From: Brachyspira pilosicoli
GTDB taxonomy: Bacteria; Spirochaetota; Brachyspiria; Brachyspirales; Brachyspiraceae
Direction of reading: 5' to 3'
Assembly: GCF_036997485.1 (NCBI RefSeq)
Contig: NZ_JAWLPU010000004.1
Span: 62,001 to 126,000 of the forward strand
Length of the DNA stretch: 64,000 nucleotides
Made by a program: the position numbers and the translations under genes. The stretch's first letter is position 1. Each line of letters starts with the position of its first letter. Of this stretch, positions 1-9,556 are shown one piece after another. Below the pieces are notes generated by a model. It searched no databases and was not told the origin of the DNA. It worked only from the letters and a program-made list of their open reading frames with translations.

Positions 1-140
1 TATTAGCTGGAATTGTGTTAGCATTCAATCCTATACTTGGAGCTGTTTATGTTAGTGTAGTTATTGGAGTTGGTTTAATACTTTATGGTATTGTTACTTT
101 GCAGCTTTGGTTTGCTTATGGTAATTTTTTTAGAGATTAA
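1..140 (+). CDS. C-terminal end of HdeD/DUF308-like membrane protein (partial)
   Basis: Reading from base 3 gives 45 residues ending at a TAA at 138-140. The 5' part lies outside the window. The visible part is almost entirely hydrophobic: two membrane-spanning stretches separated by a short polar turn ('FNPILGAVYV'), ending in 'YGNFFRD'. The 'FNP..G' turn followed by a Gly-rich helix is typical of the last helices of HdeD/DUF308 small membrane proteins, linked to acid resistance in enterobacteria. The family call rests on a short fragment, so function is tentative. A hairpin with a U-run follows before the aconitase gene. Confidence 0.5.
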   Translation, partial: LAGIVLAFNPILGAVYVSVVIGVGLILYGIVTLQLWFAYGNFFRD

Positions 141-197
141 TAATCAAATTTAACAAAAATATAAATAAAAAAAATATTAATTTACTAATTGATAAAA

Positions 198-243
198 AAT
201 AATATTGTTGTATAGTATTACTAATAACAATATTATTTTTTTA
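198..243 (+). terminator. Perfect 12-bp hairpin plus U-run upstream of aconitase
   Basis: AATAATATTGTT (198-209) and its exact reverse complement (226-237) flank a 16-nt loop, followed by a run of T. This fits an intrinsic terminator for the preceding membrane-protein gene. The stem is entirely A/U apart from one G and one C, so it is thermodynamically weak. It ends about 15 nt before the aconitase start, so it could also act in that gene's leader. Confidence 0.55.
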
Positions 244-257
244 TTTTGAGGGAAAGT

Positions 258-2513
258 ATGCCTATATATGATATAGAAATGATAAGAAAGTTTTATTTAA
301 ACTATTCTAATAAAGTTAATAATGTAAAACAAAAATTAAATAGAGCATTAACATTATCAGAAAAGATATTATATGCTCATTTGTATGATGAAAAAACAAT
401 AAAAGATTTTAAGAGGGCAGAAGATTATGCAGATTTTCGTCCTGATAGAGTAGCAATGCAAGATGCTACAGCACAAATGGCATTACTTCAATTTATGAAT
501 GCTGGAAAAACTTCTTCTGCAGTACCTGCAACAATACACTGCGACCATTTAATAGAGGCTTGTAAGGGTGCTGAAGAAGATTTAAAAAATGCACTTAATG
601 TTAATAAAGAAGTTTATAATTTTTTGGAGAGTGTTGCTAAAAAGTACGGGCTTGGTTTTTGGGAGGCTGGTTCTGGTATTATTCACCAAATAGTTTTAGA
701 AAATTATGCTTTTCCGGGCGGCATGATGATTGGTACAGACTCTCATACACCTAATGCTGGAGGGCTTGGAATGCTTGCCATAGGTGTAGGCGGAGCTGAT
801 GCGGTTGATGTTATGACGGGAATGGAGTGGGAGCTAAAAATACCTAATATAATAGGGGTAAAATTAACAGGCTCTTTAAATGGCTGGGCGAGTGCAAAAG
901 ATGTGATATTAAAATTGGCAGGAATATTGACAGTTAAAGGCGGCACTAACTCCATTATAGAATATTTTGGAGATGGGGCTAATAGTTTATCGGCTGCTGG
1001 TAAAGCTTCCATTTGTAATATGGGTGCGGAAGTTGGAGCTACCACTTCAATATTTCCTTATGACAATAATATAAAAGAATATTTAATTGCTACAGGACGT
1101 GAAGAGATAGCTAAACTTGCTGATGAAAATATAAATAATCTAAAAGCAGATGAAGAAGTATATAAAAGTCCAGAGAAATATTATAATAAGATAATAGAGA
1201 TTAATTTGTCTGAATTAGAACCATATATAAACGGACCATTTACTCCAGATGCAGCTTGCACTATAAGTGAGTTTGCTAAAAAAGTGGAAGAAAATAAATA
1301 TCCTACAGCTATGGAAGTTGGTTTGATAGGCTCTTGTACTAATTCTTCTTATCATGATTTAAGTAAGGCAGCTTCAATTGCTCGTCAGGTAATAGAGAAA
1401 AAATTAAAAGTAAAATCAAAAATAATAATTAATCCAGGTTCTGAGGTTTCTTATAATGCAGCTTTAAGAGATGGTATAATTGATGATTTCAAAAAAATTG
1501 GTGCTGTTATAATGACTAATGCATGCGGACCTTGTATAGGGCAGTGGAACAGAGAAGAGAAAGACAACACAAGAGCTAATTCTATAGTAACATCTTTTAA
1601 CAGAAACTTCGCAAAACGTGCTGACGGTAACCCTAATACTCATGCATTCGTTGCTTCTCCTGAAACTGTAATGGCTTTAAGCATAGCAGGGGATTTGAGA
1701 TTTAATCCTTTAAAAGATATTTTAATTAATGAAGAAGGAAAAGAAGTAAAACTTGATGAACCTATTGGAATAGCTTTGCCAAAAAACGGACTTAGCACAG
1801 AAAACAAAAACAGACAAAATGCACCAGACAGTAGTGTAGAAATTATAATAGATAAAGATTCAAAACGTTTGCAATTATTGAAGCCTTTTGATAAGTTTAA
1901 TATAAAGGATTTTGAAAATATGCCTTTGCTTATAAAAGTTAAAGGTAAATGTACAACCGACCATATATCAATGGCAGGACCTTGGCTAAAATTCAGAGGA
2001 CATTTGGAAAATATTTCAGACAATATGCTAATGGGGGCTGTTAATTTCTTTAATGATAAAACAAACTCTGTATTTAATCAATTAAGCAACAATTATGAAG
2101 AGGTTTCAAAAACAGCAAAAGAATATAAGCAAAAAAATATTTCTTCTATAGTAGTGGCAGAAGAGAATTATGGAGAAGGATCAAGCAGAGAGCATGCTGC
2201 AATGGAGCCAAGATTTTTGAATGTTAAAGCAGTGCTTGCTAAAAGTTTTGCTAGAATACATGAAACTAATCTTAAAAAACAAGGTATGCTTGCTATAACA
2301 TTTAAAAATAAAGATGATTATAACAAGATAGAAGAAAAAGATAAAATAAGCATATTAGGTCTTGATGATTTTAGGCCTAAACAAAACTTAACTGTTAAAG
2401 TAATTCATCAAAATGGAAGTGAAGAGACTTTTGAAGCGGTTCACACATATAATGAAGCACAGATTGAATGGTTTAAAAACGGAGGAGCATTGAATAGTTT
2501 AATGAAAAATTAA
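258..2513 (+). CDS. acn: Aconitate hydratase
   Basis: [4Fe-4S] enzyme interconverting citrate and isocitrate in the cytoplasm. The 751-aa length and sequence fit the mitochondrial-type aconitase group. The three cluster ligands are visible: Cys360 in 'GSCTNSS' and Cys423/Cys426 in 'ACGPCIGQW'. The swivel-domain motif '[14 protein letters not shown]' lies near the C-terminus. A TTG at 246 could extend the frame by four codons, but GAGGG at 248-252 is correctly spaced for the ATG at 258, so I use that start. It is followed by icd and gltA on the same strand, together making 2-oxoglutarate. In an anaerobe this branch most likely serves glutamate synthesis. No other TCA genes are in the window. 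Confidence 0.95.
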   Translation: MPIYDIEMIRKFYLNYSNKVNNVKQKLNRALTLSEKILYAHLYDEKTIKDFKRAEDYADFRPDRVAMQDATAQMALLQFMNAGKTSSAVPATIHCDHLIEACKGAEEDLKNALNVNKEVYNFLESVAKKYGLGFWEAGSGIIHQIVLENYAFPGGMMIGTDSHTPNAGGLGMLAIGVGGADAVDVMTGMEWELKIPNIIGVKLTGSLNGWASAKDVILKLAGILTVKGGTNSIIEYFGDGANSLSAAGKASICNMGAEVGATTSIFPYDNNIKEYLIATGREEIAKLADENINNLKADEEVYKSPEKYYNKIIEINLSELEPYINGPFTPDAACTISEFAKKVEENKYPTAMEVGLIGSCTNSSYHDLSKAASIARQVIEKKLKVKSKIIINPGSEVSYNAALRDGIIDDFKKIGAVIMTNACGPCIGQWNREEKDNTRANSIVTSFNRNFAKRADGNPNTHAFVASPETVMALSIAGDLRFNPLKDILINEEGKEVKLDEPIGIALPKNGLSTENKNRQNAPDSSVEIIIDKDSKRLQLLKPFDKFNIKDFENMPLLIKVKGKCTTDHISMAGPWLKFRGHLENISDNMLMGAVNFFNDKTNSVFNQLSNNYEEVSKTAKEYKQKNISSIVVAEENYGEGSSREHAAMEPRFLNVKAVLAKSFARIHETNLKKQGMLAITFKNKDDYNKIEEKDKISILGLDDFRPKQNLTVKVIHQNGSEETFEAVHTYNEAQIEWFKNGGALNSLMKN

Positions 2514-2562
2514 TTTATATAAATTTAAATGTTTGATATTCTTTATAGTATCATAAATAAAA

Positions 2563-2630
2563 TACAGTTCTTTTGGTTCTTTTATACCAATAAAAGAACT
2601 GGGGGAGCGGGGGCTAGTCCCCGCAAATAA
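2563..2630 (+). repeat. Dispersed hairpin repeat, half copy (acn-icd gap)
   Basis: Contains the recurrent start CAGTTCTTTTGG, the matching arm AAAAGAACTGGGG, and a GC-rich hairpin GCGGGG/CCCCGC (2607-2624). The same architecture occurs at 9610 and 36832. The right half present in those copies is missing here. The GC-rich stem stands out against AT-rich flanks and lies inside the probable acn-icd-gltA transcription unit. It has no T-run, so it is not an obvious terminator. Confidence 0.75.
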
Positions 2631-2656
2631 AAAACAATCAATAATAGGATTTTAAT

Positions 2657-3916
2657 ATGAGTAAAATAGAAATGAAAAATGGTAAATTGATAGTACCAAA
2701 TAAAGTTACAATTCCTTTTATAGAGGGGGACGGAGTAGGGGCTGAAATTACGCCTGCTTCTCAAATGGTTGTAAATGCGGCTGTAAAAAAGGCCTACAAC
2801 GGAGAGAAGTCTATTGAATGGCTTGAAGTACTTGCAGGAGATAAAGCTCAAAAAGAGTTAGGTACTCCTTTGCCTGATGAGACTATAAACATTTTTAAAG
2901 AATATCTTATAGGCATAAAAGGACCTTTAACTACTCCTGTTGGTGAAGGTATACGTTCACTCAATGTGGCACTTCGTCAGACTTTAGACCTTTATGTTTG
3001 TTTGAGACCTGTAAGATGGTTTAAGGGTACTTCTTCGCCTGTAAAAGAGCCTAATAAAGTTAATATGGTGGTTTTTAGAGAAAATACTGAAGATATATAT
3101 GCTGGCATAGAATGGAAAACAGGCACTGAAGAAGCAAAGAAATTTTATAACTTCTTAAAAAATGAAATGGGTGTAACTAAAGTAAGATTTCCAGAAACAT
3201 CATCTTTTGGAGTTAAGCCTGTATCTGAAGAAGGCTCTAAAAGGCTCATACGCTCTGCAATAGAATATGCTTTGTTAAATAAACTTCCTTCTGTTACTTT
3301 GGTTCATAAGGGTAATATAATGAAGTTCACCGAGGGCGGATTTAAAAAATACGGATACGAACTTGCAAGAAAAGAGTTTGCTGATAAAACTTTTACTATG
3401 GAAGAATATGCCAAAATAAAAAAAGAGTTTGGTGAAGATAAAGCAAAAGAAAAGTTAAAAGAAGCAAAAGAACAAGGTAAACTCATAATAAAAGATAATA
3501 TATGCGATGCATTTTTACAAAACACATTATTAAAACCGGAAGATTATTCTGTAATAGCAACATTAAACTTAAACGGCGATTATGTATCAGACCAATTAGC
3601 TGCTATGGTTGGGGGAATAGGAATAGCACCTGGAGGAAACATTAATTATAAAACAGGTCATGCTATTTTTGAAGCTACTCACGGCACAGCCCCCGATATA
3701 GCAGGAAAAAATAAGGCTAATCCTTGTTCATTAATACTTTCTTCTGTGATGGCATTAGAATATTTGAATATGAATGAGGCTGCAAGTTTAATAATAAATG
3801 CATTAGAGAAATCTTTTGAAAGCGGATATGCTACTGAAGATTTGGCTTGCTTTATGGATAATGGAACTGCACTTGGCACAAAAGAGTTTGCAGAAAGAAT
3901 AGTTTCTATAATGTAA
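2657..3916 (+). CDS. icd: Isocitrate dehydrogenase (probably NADP-dependent)
   Basis: Oxidative decarboxylation of isocitrate to 2-oxoglutarate. At 419 aa it has the size of the bacterial homodimeric enzyme. Visible family motifs: the substrate-loop segment '[13 protein letters not shown]', the metal/isocitrate region '[19 protein letters not shown]', and the cofactor-binding '[17 protein letters not shown]'. TAGGAT at 2645-2650 serves as ribosome-binding site. The gene lies 143 nt after aconitase, a gap largely filled by a repeat half-copy, and 25 nt before citrate synthase. NADP specificity is inferred from similarity to the E. coli-type enzyme, not proven by a single residue. Confidence 0.93.
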   Translation: MSKIEMKNGKLIVPNKVTIPFIEGDGVGAEITPASQMVVNAAVKKAYNGEKSIEWLEVLAGDKAQKELGTPLPDETINIFKEYLIGIKGPLTTPVGEGIRSLNVALRQTLDLYVCLRPVRWFKGTSSPVKEPNKVNMVVFRENTEDIYAGIEWKTGTEEAKKFYNFLKNEMGVTKVRFPETSSFGVKPVSEEGSKRLIRSAIEYALLNKLPSVTLVHKGNIMKFTEGGFKKYGYELARKEFADKTFTMEEYAKIKKEFGEDKAKEKLKEAKEQGKLIIKDNICDAFLQNTLLKPEDYSVIATLNLNGDYVSDQLAAMVGGIGIAPGGNINYKTGHAIFEATHGTAPDIAGKNKANPCSLILSSVMALEYLNMNEAASLIINALEKSFESGYATEDLACFMDNGTALGTKEFAERIVSIM

Positions 3917-3941
3917 TAAAAAATAATATAGGGGTATATTT

Positions 3942-5285
3942 ATGAAAAAAGAATATTTATTGTACAAACTTTATGACCATTCAAGCAAAAGAATAAAAAT
4001 AGATAGTGAGCTTTTTCAGAAATATAATGTAAAAAAAGGTTTAAGAAATGAAGATGGAACAGGAGTTCTTGTTGGGCTTACAAATATTGGAGATGTTGTA
4101 GGTTATGAAAGAGATAAAAACGGAAAAGTATGTCCTATAGACGGTAAACTTTATTATAGAGGATATGATTTAAATGATATTGCTAATGATATATTAACTA
4201 ATAAACGTTTTGGTTATGAGGAGGTTTGCTATCTTCTTCTTTCTGGTAAGCTTCCAGATATGGAGAGATTGCAGTCTTTTAAAGAGTTAATATCTGATAA
4301 TATGTATTTAGATAAAAAAACTATAATGAATATAATAGATTTGGAAGGGCAAAATATTATGAACATACTTTCAAGAAGTGTGCTTGAGATGTATATTCAT
4401 GACCCTAATCCTGAAGATTTATCATTAGAAAACTTAATGCTTCAATCTATACAATTAATAGCAAGATTTCCAGCTGTTATTGCTTATGCTTATAATATGT
4501 TTCAATATAGTGTTAATCAAAAATATTTAAACATTACATTGCCAAAGCCAAAATATTCTATAGCAGAGAATTTTTTATATATGCTTAAGCAGGAGTTTAG
4601 TGAATTAGAAGCAAGAATGCTTGATTTACTTTTAATACTTCATGCAGAACATGGTGGCGGTAACAACTCTACATTTACAGTGCGTGTTACAAGCTCTACA
4701 AGAACGGATACTTATTCAAGCATTTCTGCTGGTATTGGTTCTTTAAAAGGTGATTTACATGGTGGGGCTAATGCTAAAGTAATGGATATGTTTATTCATT
4801 TGAAAGAGGCTATAGATAATTGGGAGAGTAAAAAAGAGATAGATGAATATTTAATGAAAATGCTTAACAAAGAAGCTTATGACAAGAGCGGACTTATATA
4901 TGGAATGGGGCATGCTGTTTATACTTTATCAGACCCGCGTGCTGTTATATTAAAAGATTTGGCTCGTCAGCTTGCTAAAGAAAAGAAAAAGGAAAAAGAG
5001 CTTGCGTTTATGGAGCTAATAGAAGAGAGAGCTATAGAATGTTTTATAAAGGTAAAAGGAGATAAAAAAAGAGTTTGTGCCAATGTTGACCTTTATTCTG
5101 GATTTATATATGAAATGCTTGGCATATCTAAAGAACTTTATACTCCGCTTTTTGCTATGTCAAGAATTGTAGGCTGGTGTGCTCATAGAATAGAGGAACT
5201 TAATTTTGATGACAGAAGAATTATAAGACCTGCGTATAAAAATGTTTCTGACCCTCAAGAGTTTATTTCTATGGATAAAAGATAA
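3942..5285 (+). CDS. gltA: Citrate synthase
   Basis: Condenses oxaloacetate and acetyl-CoA to citrate. The 447-aa protein carries the catalytic regions 'LHAEHGGGNNSTF', 'GSLKGDLHGGAN' and 'GMGHAVYTLSDPRA', which supply the active-site histidines. About 60 N-terminal residues precede the usual 'DGKLYYRGYD' region, as in the longer citrate synthase forms found in clostridia and related anaerobes. It ends the acn-icd-gltA unit and is followed by an intrinsic terminator. With acn and icd it supplies 2-oxoglutarate. Confidence 0.94.
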   Translation: MKKEYLLYKLYDHSSKRIKIDSELFQKYNVKKGLRNEDGTGVLVGLTNIGDVVGYERDKNGKVCPIDGKLYYRGYDLNDIANDILTNKRFGYEEVCYLLLSGKLPDMERLQSFKELISDNMYLDKKTIMNIIDLEGQNIMNILSRSVLEMYIHDPNPEDLSLENLMLQSIQLIARFPAVIAYAYNMFQYSVNQKYLNITLPKPKYSIAENFLYMLKQEFSELEARMLDLLLILHAEHGGGNNSTFTVRVTSSTRTDTYSSISAGIGSLKGDLHGGANAKVMDMFIHLKEAIDNWESKKEIDEYLMKMLNKEAYDKSGLIYGMGHAVYTLSDPRAVILKDLARQLAKEKKKEKELAFMELIEERAIECFIKVKGDKKRVCANVDLYSGFIYEMLGISKELYTPLFAMSRIVGWCAHRIEELNFDDRRIIRPAYKNVSDPQEFISMDKR

Positions 5286-5308
5286 TTTTTTTATAGAGAT
5301 AATTTTTC

Positions 5309-5342
5309 AAGGAGTTTTATTTTGTATAAAGCTCCTTTTTTA
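5309..5342 (+). terminator. Intrinsic terminator after gltA
   Basis: AAGGAGTTTTA pairs with TAAAGCTCCTT (11 bp with one G-U), followed by TTTTTTA. It lies 24 nt after the gltA stop and closes the acn-icd-gltA unit. Confidence 0.85.
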
Positions 5343-5411
5343 TATTAGAGTTGTTTTAAAACATTAATAAATATTAATATATTTTAGCAATAATAAAATT
5401 GTATATAAATA

Positions 5412-5446
5412 AAAAAGGAAACAGTGTTATTTACTGCTTCCTTATT
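5412..5446 (-). terminator. Intrinsic terminator of the M23 peptidase gene
   Basis: On the minus strand GGAAGCAGT pairs with ACTGTTTCC around a 7-nt loop and continues into TTTTTTATT. It lies just downstream of the minus-strand LysM/M23 gene. A shorter T-run on the other side may allow bidirectional function. Confidence 0.75.
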
Positions 5447-5472
5447 TTTATTTTTTAGATTATTTATTTTAA

Positions 5473-6654
5473 TTATCTTCTTTTAATAAATTTGCCTATA
5501 GGTATAAAGTCTGCTGGGTTTAACGCCACTCCGTTTCTTCTAACTTCAAAATGTAAATGGCTTCCTGTAGAATTACCAGTGCTTCCCATTCTTCCTATCA
5601 TTACACCAACACCTACATTAGCACCAACTGTAGTAGTGATTTTATTTAAATGTCCGTAGTATGTAGTGTATCCTTTATCATGACGAACTATAACCAAATT
5701 TCCAAATCCGCCGCTGTATCCTGCAAAGATAACTTTTCCTTTTCTTGCTGCATATATAGGAGTATTTAACCCACCAGGTATATCTACACCTAAATGTTTT
5801 CTTCTTACCCCTGTGATTGGGTGTACTCTATACCCAAATACACTACTTATTCTTGTTACAACTGTAGGCAAACTAAACATTTGACCAAACTTATCTATTC
5901 TTTCATCTAATGTATATTTAGCGCCAGGTAAAAATATTTCATCGCCAGTATTGATGTTGTCTCTGTCTATTTTGTTAAAACTTAATACTCTGTTAAGTTC
6001 AACATCATATCTGTCGCTAATCTCTTCTAATGTTTCATTTTTCTTAACAACATAAAGTAATCCATTTCTATTTGGAATCATTATAGTCTGCCCTGGTCTT
6101 AATTTATTAGCATTGCTTATTTTATTAACACTTACTATAGTATCTAAATTAGCACCTATTTTTTTTGATATGCTGCTTAAATTATCGCCTTCTTCTATTA
6201 TATATTCATCATATTTAAGACTAATAGTACCGTCACTTACAAGCGAATTATCAGAAACTAAATAATCATAAAAAGCATCAGATGCCTTTTCTATAGAGGC
6301 AACAGGCGTAGAAGTAACTGCAGGTATATTTTCTATATCTTCTTCTACTGCAGCTATATTATTAGTTTCTATTTTCATCTCTTTAACTTCATCTACTATT
6401 TTATTATATAATTCAGAAGTATTTTTTGAATCATCTATATTTTGAGCATACAAATTATTATTAGAATTCCTTTTAGCCCCAAGTATCAAAAAATTAATTA
6501 GAACTATAAACATTATAAACGATATTGCTACTAATAATGATTTTTTTAGAAAGTATGGAAAGAGGTTTTTATCACTATCATCTATTAAATATTGTTTTAA
6601 TTTTTGTATGATATTTTGTTTTCTTCTCACTCTTGTGTATTTAAATTTTCTCAT
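5473..6654 (-). CDS. LysM/M23 (LytM-type) murein endopeptidase, membrane-anchored
   Basis: A 393-aa protein with a basic N-terminus and one membrane segment (about residues 34-57). Two LysM repeats follow (about 150-195 and 200-243), then an M23 zinc peptidase domain (about 270-385). The catalytic motif is complete: 'HLGVDI' supplies the first His/Asp pair and 'HLHFE' the HxH. It should therefore be an active peptidoglycan hydrolase in the periplasm rather than a degenerate LytM activator. The ATG has no strong ribosome-binding site. It is single-gene on the minus strand with its own terminator. Role in cell separation or wall growth is inferred from domain type. Confidence 0.9.
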   Translation of the reverse strand: MRKFKYTRVRRKQNIIQKLKQYLIDDSDKNLFPYFLKKSLLVAISFIMFIVLINFLILGAKRNSNNNLYAQNIDDSKNTSELYNKIVDEVKEMKIETNNIAAVEEDIENIPAVTSTPVASIEKASDAFYDYLVSDNSLVSDGTISLKYDEYIIEEGDNLSSISKKIGANLDTIVSVNKISNANKLRPGQTIMIPNRNGLLYVVKKNETLEEISDRYDVELNRVLSFNKIDRDNINTGDEIFLPGAKYTLDERIDKFGQMFSLPTVVTRISSVFGYRVHPITGVRRKHLGVDIPGGLNTPIYAARKGKVIFAGYSGGFGNLVIVRHDKGYTTYYGHLNKITTTVGANVGVGVMIGRMGSTGNSTGSHLHFEVRRNGVALNPADFIPIGKFIKRR

Positions 6655-6721
6655 GGTAATTAGTTCTTTTTATTTTGGATTATTAAATTATTAAAATTAT
6701 CAGTTAGTATAATACTAAATT

Positions 6722-6736
6722 TTGACATATTGTCAA
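6722..6736. promoter_or_regulatory. TTGACA-tat-TGTCAA palindrome between divergent genes
   Basis: A perfect inverted repeat that presents a consensus -35 (TTGACA) on each strand. On the minus strand -10-like hexamers (ATTATA, TATACT) follow at 17-19 nt, suitable for the M23 gene. On the plus strand TATAAT (6742-6747) follows after only 14 nt. It may be overlapping divergent promoters. Short palindromes are common in DNA this AT-rich. Confidence 0.35.
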
Positions 6737-6819
6737 GTACATATAATGTAAATATTATCTAACTTTATAATAACTCGGTAAAAAAGAAAAAACTTTTAAT
6801 ATAAATTGTAAACATAATA

Positions 6820-6847
6820 TTGAATTTATTTATTTTTATGCTAAAAT
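6820..6847 (+). promoter_or_regulatory. Promoter of the CapA-like gene, with almost no leader
   Basis: TTGAAT (6820-6825), 16-nt spacer, TAAAAT (6842-6847). Only 9 nt separate the -10 from the ATG at 6857, so transcription should begin within a few bases of the start codon. No Shine-Dalgarno sequence is visible. Confidence 0.55.
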
Positions 6848-6856
6848 CATATTATT

Positions 6857-7873
6857 ATGAGAAGTTTTGTTGTATTATTAATATTATTATTTCAATTTTC
6901 TTTATATTCTGAAATAACATTATCTTTTGTAGGCGATGTTATGACAGGAAGTGACCATCCAGATAAAAGTTATTTACCTCCTAATGAGGGGAAAGATGTT
7001 TTTAAAAGTGTATCGTCATTTTTAAAATCTACAGATATAAGTTTTGCCAATTTAGAAGGGGCCATAGCAAACTCAGAGACAAAATCTGCTAAAACAGGCA
7101 AACGTTCATATTCTTTTCGTATGCCTCCATATATGGCAGATAGAATATCTGAAGCTGGGTTTGATATAGTTGCTGTTGCTAATAATCATTCAAGGGACTT
7201 CGGTGCTAAAGGATATACTCAAACTCAAGAATATGTGAAAAAAGCTGGTATGGAAGTTGTTGGTAATGTTTTAAATCAGGCATCCTTTATGAATGTAAAG
7301 GGTAAAAAAATAGGCTTCTTGGCTTTCTATTATTTTTCTTATGCTAATAATTCCATACAAGATATTGCATCTGCTAAGGCTTTAGTTGAAAAGACAAAAA
7401 AAGAATGCGATTTTTTAATTGTAAGTTTTCATGGCGGAGCTGAAGGAAGCAGCATGTTTAGAGTACCTAAAACTACAGAGTATTTTTATAAAGAAAATAG
7501 AGGGGATGTTTATAAATTTGCAAGGTCTGTTAGTGATGCGGGGGCTGATTTAGTAATTGGTCATGGTCCGCATGTGCTTAGAGCTATGGAAATGTATAAT
7601 AATACTTTTATAGCTTATTCTCTGGGCAATTTCGTTGGATATAAACAGTTCTCTTTATCCGGAAATAATGGAATTAGTGCTATATTACAAATCACTTTAG
7701 ATGATGATTTAAAATTTTCTAAGGCCAAAGTGATACCTGTACGTTTAGTAAATGGAGGCGTACCAAGTATTGATTCATCTAACACTGCTATAAAAAAATT
7801 GAATGAATATGCTGATTTAGATTTTCCAAAGACAGGCGTGAAGTTTGACAGTAACGGTGAATATTCAAAATAA
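6857..7873 (+). CDS. CapA-family (PGA_cap) secreted metallophosphatase-fold protein
   Basis: A 338-aa protein with an N-terminal signal peptide (about residues 1-18) and the CapA/PgsA calcineurin-like fold. Motifs in order: 'FVGDVMTG', 'NLEGAI', 'VANNHSRDFG', 'HGGAE', 'GHGPHVLRAME' and 'YSLGNFVGY'. CapA is needed for poly-gamma-glutamate capsule export in Bacillus. No capB, capC or capE homologue lies nearby, so it is more likely a stand-alone envelope enzyme here. A promoter sits immediately upstream and the gene appears monocistronic. The substrate cannot be told from sequence. Confidence 0.85.
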   Translation: MRSFVVLLILLFQFSLYSEITLSFVGDVMTGSDHPDKSYLPPNEGKDVFKSVSSFLKSTDISFANLEGAIANSETKSAKTGKRSYSFRMPPYMADRISEAGFDIVAVANNHSRDFGAKGYTQTQEYVKKAGMEVVGNVLNQASFMNVKGKKIGFLAFYYFSYANNSIQDIASAKALVEKTKKECDFLIVSFHGGAEGSSMFRVPKTTEYFYKENRGDVYKFARSVSDAGADLVIGHGPHVLRAMEMYNNTFIAYSLGNFVGYKQFSLSGNNGISAILQITLDDDLKFSKAKVIPVRLVNGGVPSIDSSNTAIKKLNEYADLDFPKTGVKFDSNGEYSK

Positions 7874-8039
7874 TTATGTTTTGTTGAAATTAAAAAACTA
7901 TAAATACATTTCATCAATTCATAATTTATTTATTAACTTTTTTTTCGCTCCATTAATAAGATGCACTCCATTCGGTCACTCTGAAAAACTTCTTTATTAC
8001 AAATTTTGAAAATGGAAAGTTTTTTATTGAAGGAAAGAT

Positions 8040-8165
8040 ATAGAAACCCCTATTTATTTAGACAAAAAAATATTATCTGAATTAGAAATTTTATCCAACC
8101 AGTCAGAAACATCAATATCCGAAATAGCAAACGAAATACTTTCAAAATATCTAATGAGTAAATAA
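8040..8165 (+). pseudogene. Ribbon-helix-helix miniprotein with ATA in place of a start codon
   Basis: An open frame of 41 codons ends at TAA 8163-8165 and reads as a complete RHH/CopG core: a strand-like 'ETPIYLDKK', then two helices ending 'ANEILSKYLMSK'. The frame has an upstream stop at 8028-8030 and no ATG, GTG or TTG before the domain. Where the start is expected there is ATA (8040-8042), five bases after a good ribosome-binding site (AAGGA). Either the start codon mutated and the gene is dead, or initiation at AUA gives low expression. RHH proteins are often antitoxins, but no toxin gene follows; the next gene is convergent, 2 nt away. Confidence 0.45.
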
Positions 8166-8167
8166 CC

Positions 8168-9529
8168 TCAAGCCCCCTTAGAAAATTTCCTAAACGCACT
8201 AACAGTCTGCACCGAGCCGTACCAAAACAACACCTTTCCTAAAAAATAAACTAAAACGCCGAATATTTTTAATAATAAATTAAGATTAGATGCAGCATAT
8301 TTTGTTATAAGGATATAATCAGTAGGTATAAAGTATTTAACTAATTCAGAAAACCAATTTTGATAAGAACAGAAATATAATGAAATATAATTTTCTCTAT
8401 TAAAAATTTTATCTATATAAAAAACATCTGGCATATAAAAAACAGTAAAACAAAAAGCAGTTATAAATATAGTCATACCTAAAGCCCTAATCCAATTCTG
8501 CCCATTGTCGCTATATAGAGAACTTAATCCAATGGAAACTATATCTCCAAAAGTTTTGAAATCTTTATTATTCTGCCAATCTTTTATTAAATCATTTTTA
8601 TGGCATTCAATTTCTTTAGCCTTATATTGTAAAGCATCAATAGCATTGTTTCTGGCATAAGCCTGCTGTTTAAGAAATAAAGCACTTTCACGATTGGCGA
8701 ATTTATTCACTTTGAAATTAACAGGATTGATTAAACCACCATCAATAATAGAACCTTTAAAATCTGCTTCTTCAATCTCCATATTTCTCAACTCTATTTT
8801 TCCTTTTATATTAATGTTTTGGAATGACACTTTAAATGATTTTTTATAATCACCATTGTCTATATATAAATTTGAGTCATTATCTTTAAAAACTAAATTA
8901 TCAAAAACAATTTGCAATTTTTTATTTTCGATAACTTTTATTATTTCAATTTCTCCATTTTCATTTACATTTAAATAATCATCATTTTTTATTTCTTTTG
9001 TTTCTAAAAAATATGCTTTTTTAAATATTTCTATATTAGAAAAAATAACTTTTTTAGAAATAGTATTTGAAGCAAATTTAAAATTTTCTTTAAATATTGA
9101 ATTTGTAAAAGATACATTTCCATTAAAAGTACAATTTTCAAAATATACCTCATTATTAAAAGTTATATTTTCTAATACTAAATCTTTAGTAAAATATATA
9201 TTTTGAAAATACAATTTGAAATTAACAACTTCACAATTTGTATCATGTGCTTCTTTATTTAATTTATAAATTATACTTCTAATATCAAATTTAAAATTAA
9301 TTATAGTTTCACGATGTTGATGACCTATATGTAAAATATAGTCTTCTTCTGGTAAAATGGTAATTATATCATTATCTTTGTAATTCAAACAAATTCCTTG
9401 TCGTTTTGAGAGATATTGCTGATATAAATAAACAATAAATACTTTTATTAATTGTTCTTCTGAAGTATATTCAGTAAGTTTTAAAATATCTTGAGTAGCT
9501 CTTATATCTCTAATTTCAAATATTGCCAT
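8168..9529 (-). CDS. Pentapeptide-like repeat protein with C-terminal membrane anchor
   Basis: A 453-aa protein of unknown function. Residues about 85-285 have imperfect pentapeptide-like beta-helix periodicity ('FNNEVYFENCTFNGNVSF', 'EEADFKGSIIDGG'). A charged helical segment follows ('ALQYKAKEIECHKNDLIKDW'), then two or three membrane segments (about 350-370 and 415-440). It ends with 'GKVLFWYGSVQTVSAFRKF', a tail I recall from membrane proteins of epsilonproteobacteria. A cytoplasmic beta-helix tethered to the membrane is plausible. It is monocistronic, with its own promoter upstream and dispersed repeats beyond. Possible horizontal acquisition is an inference from the tail similarity. Confidence 0.6.
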   Translation of the reverse strand: MAIFEIRDIRATQDILKLTEYTSEEQLIKVFIVYLYQQYLSKRQGICLNYKDNDIITILPEEDYILHIGHQHRETIINFKFDIRSIIYKLNKEAHDTNCEVVNFKLYFQNIYFTKDLVLENITFNNEVYFENCTFNGNVSFTNSIFKENFKFASNTISKKVIFSNIEIFKKAYFLETKEIKNDDYLNVNENGEIEIIKVIENKKLQIVFDNLVFKDNDSNLYIDNGDYKKSFKVSFQNINIKGKIELRNMEIEEADFKGSIIDGGLINPVNFKVNKFANRESALFLKQQAYARNNAIDALQYKAKEIECHKNDLIKDWQNNKDFKTFGDIVSIGLSSLYSDNGQNWIRALGMTIFITAFCFTVFYMPDVFYIDKIFNRENYISLYFCSYQNWFSELVKYFIPTDYILITKYAASNLNLLLKIFGVLVYFLGKVLFWYGSVQTVSAFRKFSKGA

Positions 9530-9556
9530 AAAAAACTCTCAAAAAATCATACTTGA

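Noticed and set aside
2582-2851. 89-codon minus-strand open frame across the repeat and the start of icd
   Set aside because: Overlaps the repeat hairpin and the conserved icd coding sequence; no family resemblance.
8040-9529. Toxin-antitoxin pair (RHH plus neighbouring gene)
   Set aside because: The neighbour is convergent and is a 453-aa membrane protein without toxin motifs, so the gene arrangement does not fit.
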